A stretch of DNA of 64,000 bases. Origin: Polyangiaceae bacterium. GTDB taxonomy: Bacteria; Myxococcota_A; Polyangia; Polyangiales; Polyangiaceae. Below are positions 63,798 through 64,000 of this stretch, in pieces. Position 1 is the first letter of the stretch. Every line of letters starts with the position of its first letter. Below the pieces are notes generated by a model that saw only the letters and a program-made list of their open reading frames with translations, ran no database searches and had not been told where the DNA came from. The stretch lies in NCBI GenBank assembly GCA_019637295.1, contig JAHBVX010000013.1, forward strand, positions 1-64,000. Direction: 5' to 3'. Both the position numbers and the translations under genes were made by a program.

Positions 63798-64000
63798 GTG
63801 TCCGCCTTCGAGAACCTGCCCGATTTCGAGGGCTGCCGCGCCATCGAGAAGATTCGAGGCGGCGCCGTGGCGGACCTGTATCGAGCCATCCAGCAGCCGC
63901 TCGGGCGCCCGGTCCTGGTCAAGGCGCTGAGTCCGAGCATCCTGCCGTCCTCCCCCTTCGCCGCGTCCCTCGAGCGGGAGGCCACCTTGCTGGCCAACTT
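63798..64000 (+). CDS. Serine/threonine protein kinase, 5' fragment (cut by window edge)
   Basis: 67 codons from GTG 63798 read FEGCRAIEKIRGGAVADLY, PVLVKALSPS, LEREATLLAN, i.e. the kinase glycine-rich loop (here GGAVAD), the ATP-binding Lys (VLVKAL) and the alpha-C Glu (LEREA) in the right order and spacing for a Hanks-type kinase N lobe. The rest lies beyond the window. It is divergent from the FG-GAP lipoprotein. It could phosphorylate targets of the FHA-TM protein encoded earlier, but nothing in the sequence ties them together. Confidence 0.75.
   Translation, partial: MSAFENLPDFEGCRAIEKIRGGAVADLYRAIQQPLGRPVLVKALSPSILPSSPFAASLEREATLLAN

Overview
This window looks like chromosome from a high-GC Myxococcota bacterium, most likely of the Polyangiales/Sorangiineae type. 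That is an inference from gene content, not from a marker gene. About fourteen genes encode lipoproteins with a lipobox followed by a Gly/Ser/Thr/Ala-rich tether. There are also MopE-type metal-binding repeats, an AgmX/PglI-domain protein, a fibro-slime domain, RCC1-repeat and FG-GAP surface proteins, FHA proteins and a Ser/Thr kinase start, and long PilZ and TPR proteins. No rRNA, tRNA, CRISPR array, insertion sequence or prophage was seen.

Layout. 1-9650: the end of a MopE-repeat protein, a methyltransferase with a regulatory domain, an orphan MlaF-type ATPase, a frameshifted fibro-slime lipoprotein, a membrane spermidine-synthase-like protein and recJ. 9961-15837: a four-gene, translationally coupled operon of three lipoproteins (two of them tandem paralogues) and an outer-membrane beta-barrel candidate. 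15909-20185 (minus strand): a Cys-rich repeat lipoprotein, a propeller-like lipoprotein, an M50 protease and a two-gene YeeE/YedE sulfur-transport pair. 20249-21106: a decayed 4-hydroxyphenylpyruvate dioxygenase gene. 21306-26496: an SH3/M23 lipoprotein, a Cys-rich lipoprotein, a DnaQ-like exonuclease and two tandem CNNM/CorC proteins. 26500-27880 is an accessory or decay patch: a P-type ATPase fragment with shifted frames and a small nucleotidyltransferase cassette. 27881-34604 is a membrane and surface-polymer block: alkaline-phosphatase-superfamily protein, GT2, methyltransferase, LPG-synthase-like flippase, DUF2079. 34733-45892 holds surface lipoproteins, an AgmX/PglI protein, ybaK, a ferritin-like lipoprotein, an aldo/keto reductase, an RCC1 lipoprotein and a second alkaline-phosphatase-superfamily paralogue. 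46037-54909: a large TPR-HEAT protein with its lipoprotein, tsaD, a PilZ-TM-AMIN protein and an FHA-TM protein. 54919-64000: a TMTC-like protein overlapping a dienoyl/enoyl-CoA-reductase-like SDR, a hybrid histidine kinase divergent from cysH, a second SDR, an FG-GAP lipoprotein and the start of a protein kinase.

The most interesting points are these. (1) A TAnnnT box sits only 5-7 nt before the start codon of at least six genes, suggesting leaderless transcription. (2) Three genes are broken or decayed: fibro-slime, hppD and a P-type ATPase fragment. (3) Two paralogous membrane hydrolases or transferases have Thr at the sulfatase nucleophile position. (4) One protein would physically link a cytoplasmic PilZ domain to an extracytoplasmic AMIN-like domain. 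(5) The coupled propeller-lipoprotein plus barrel operon has no function I recognise. I saw no complete defence system, secretion system or biosynthetic cluster.
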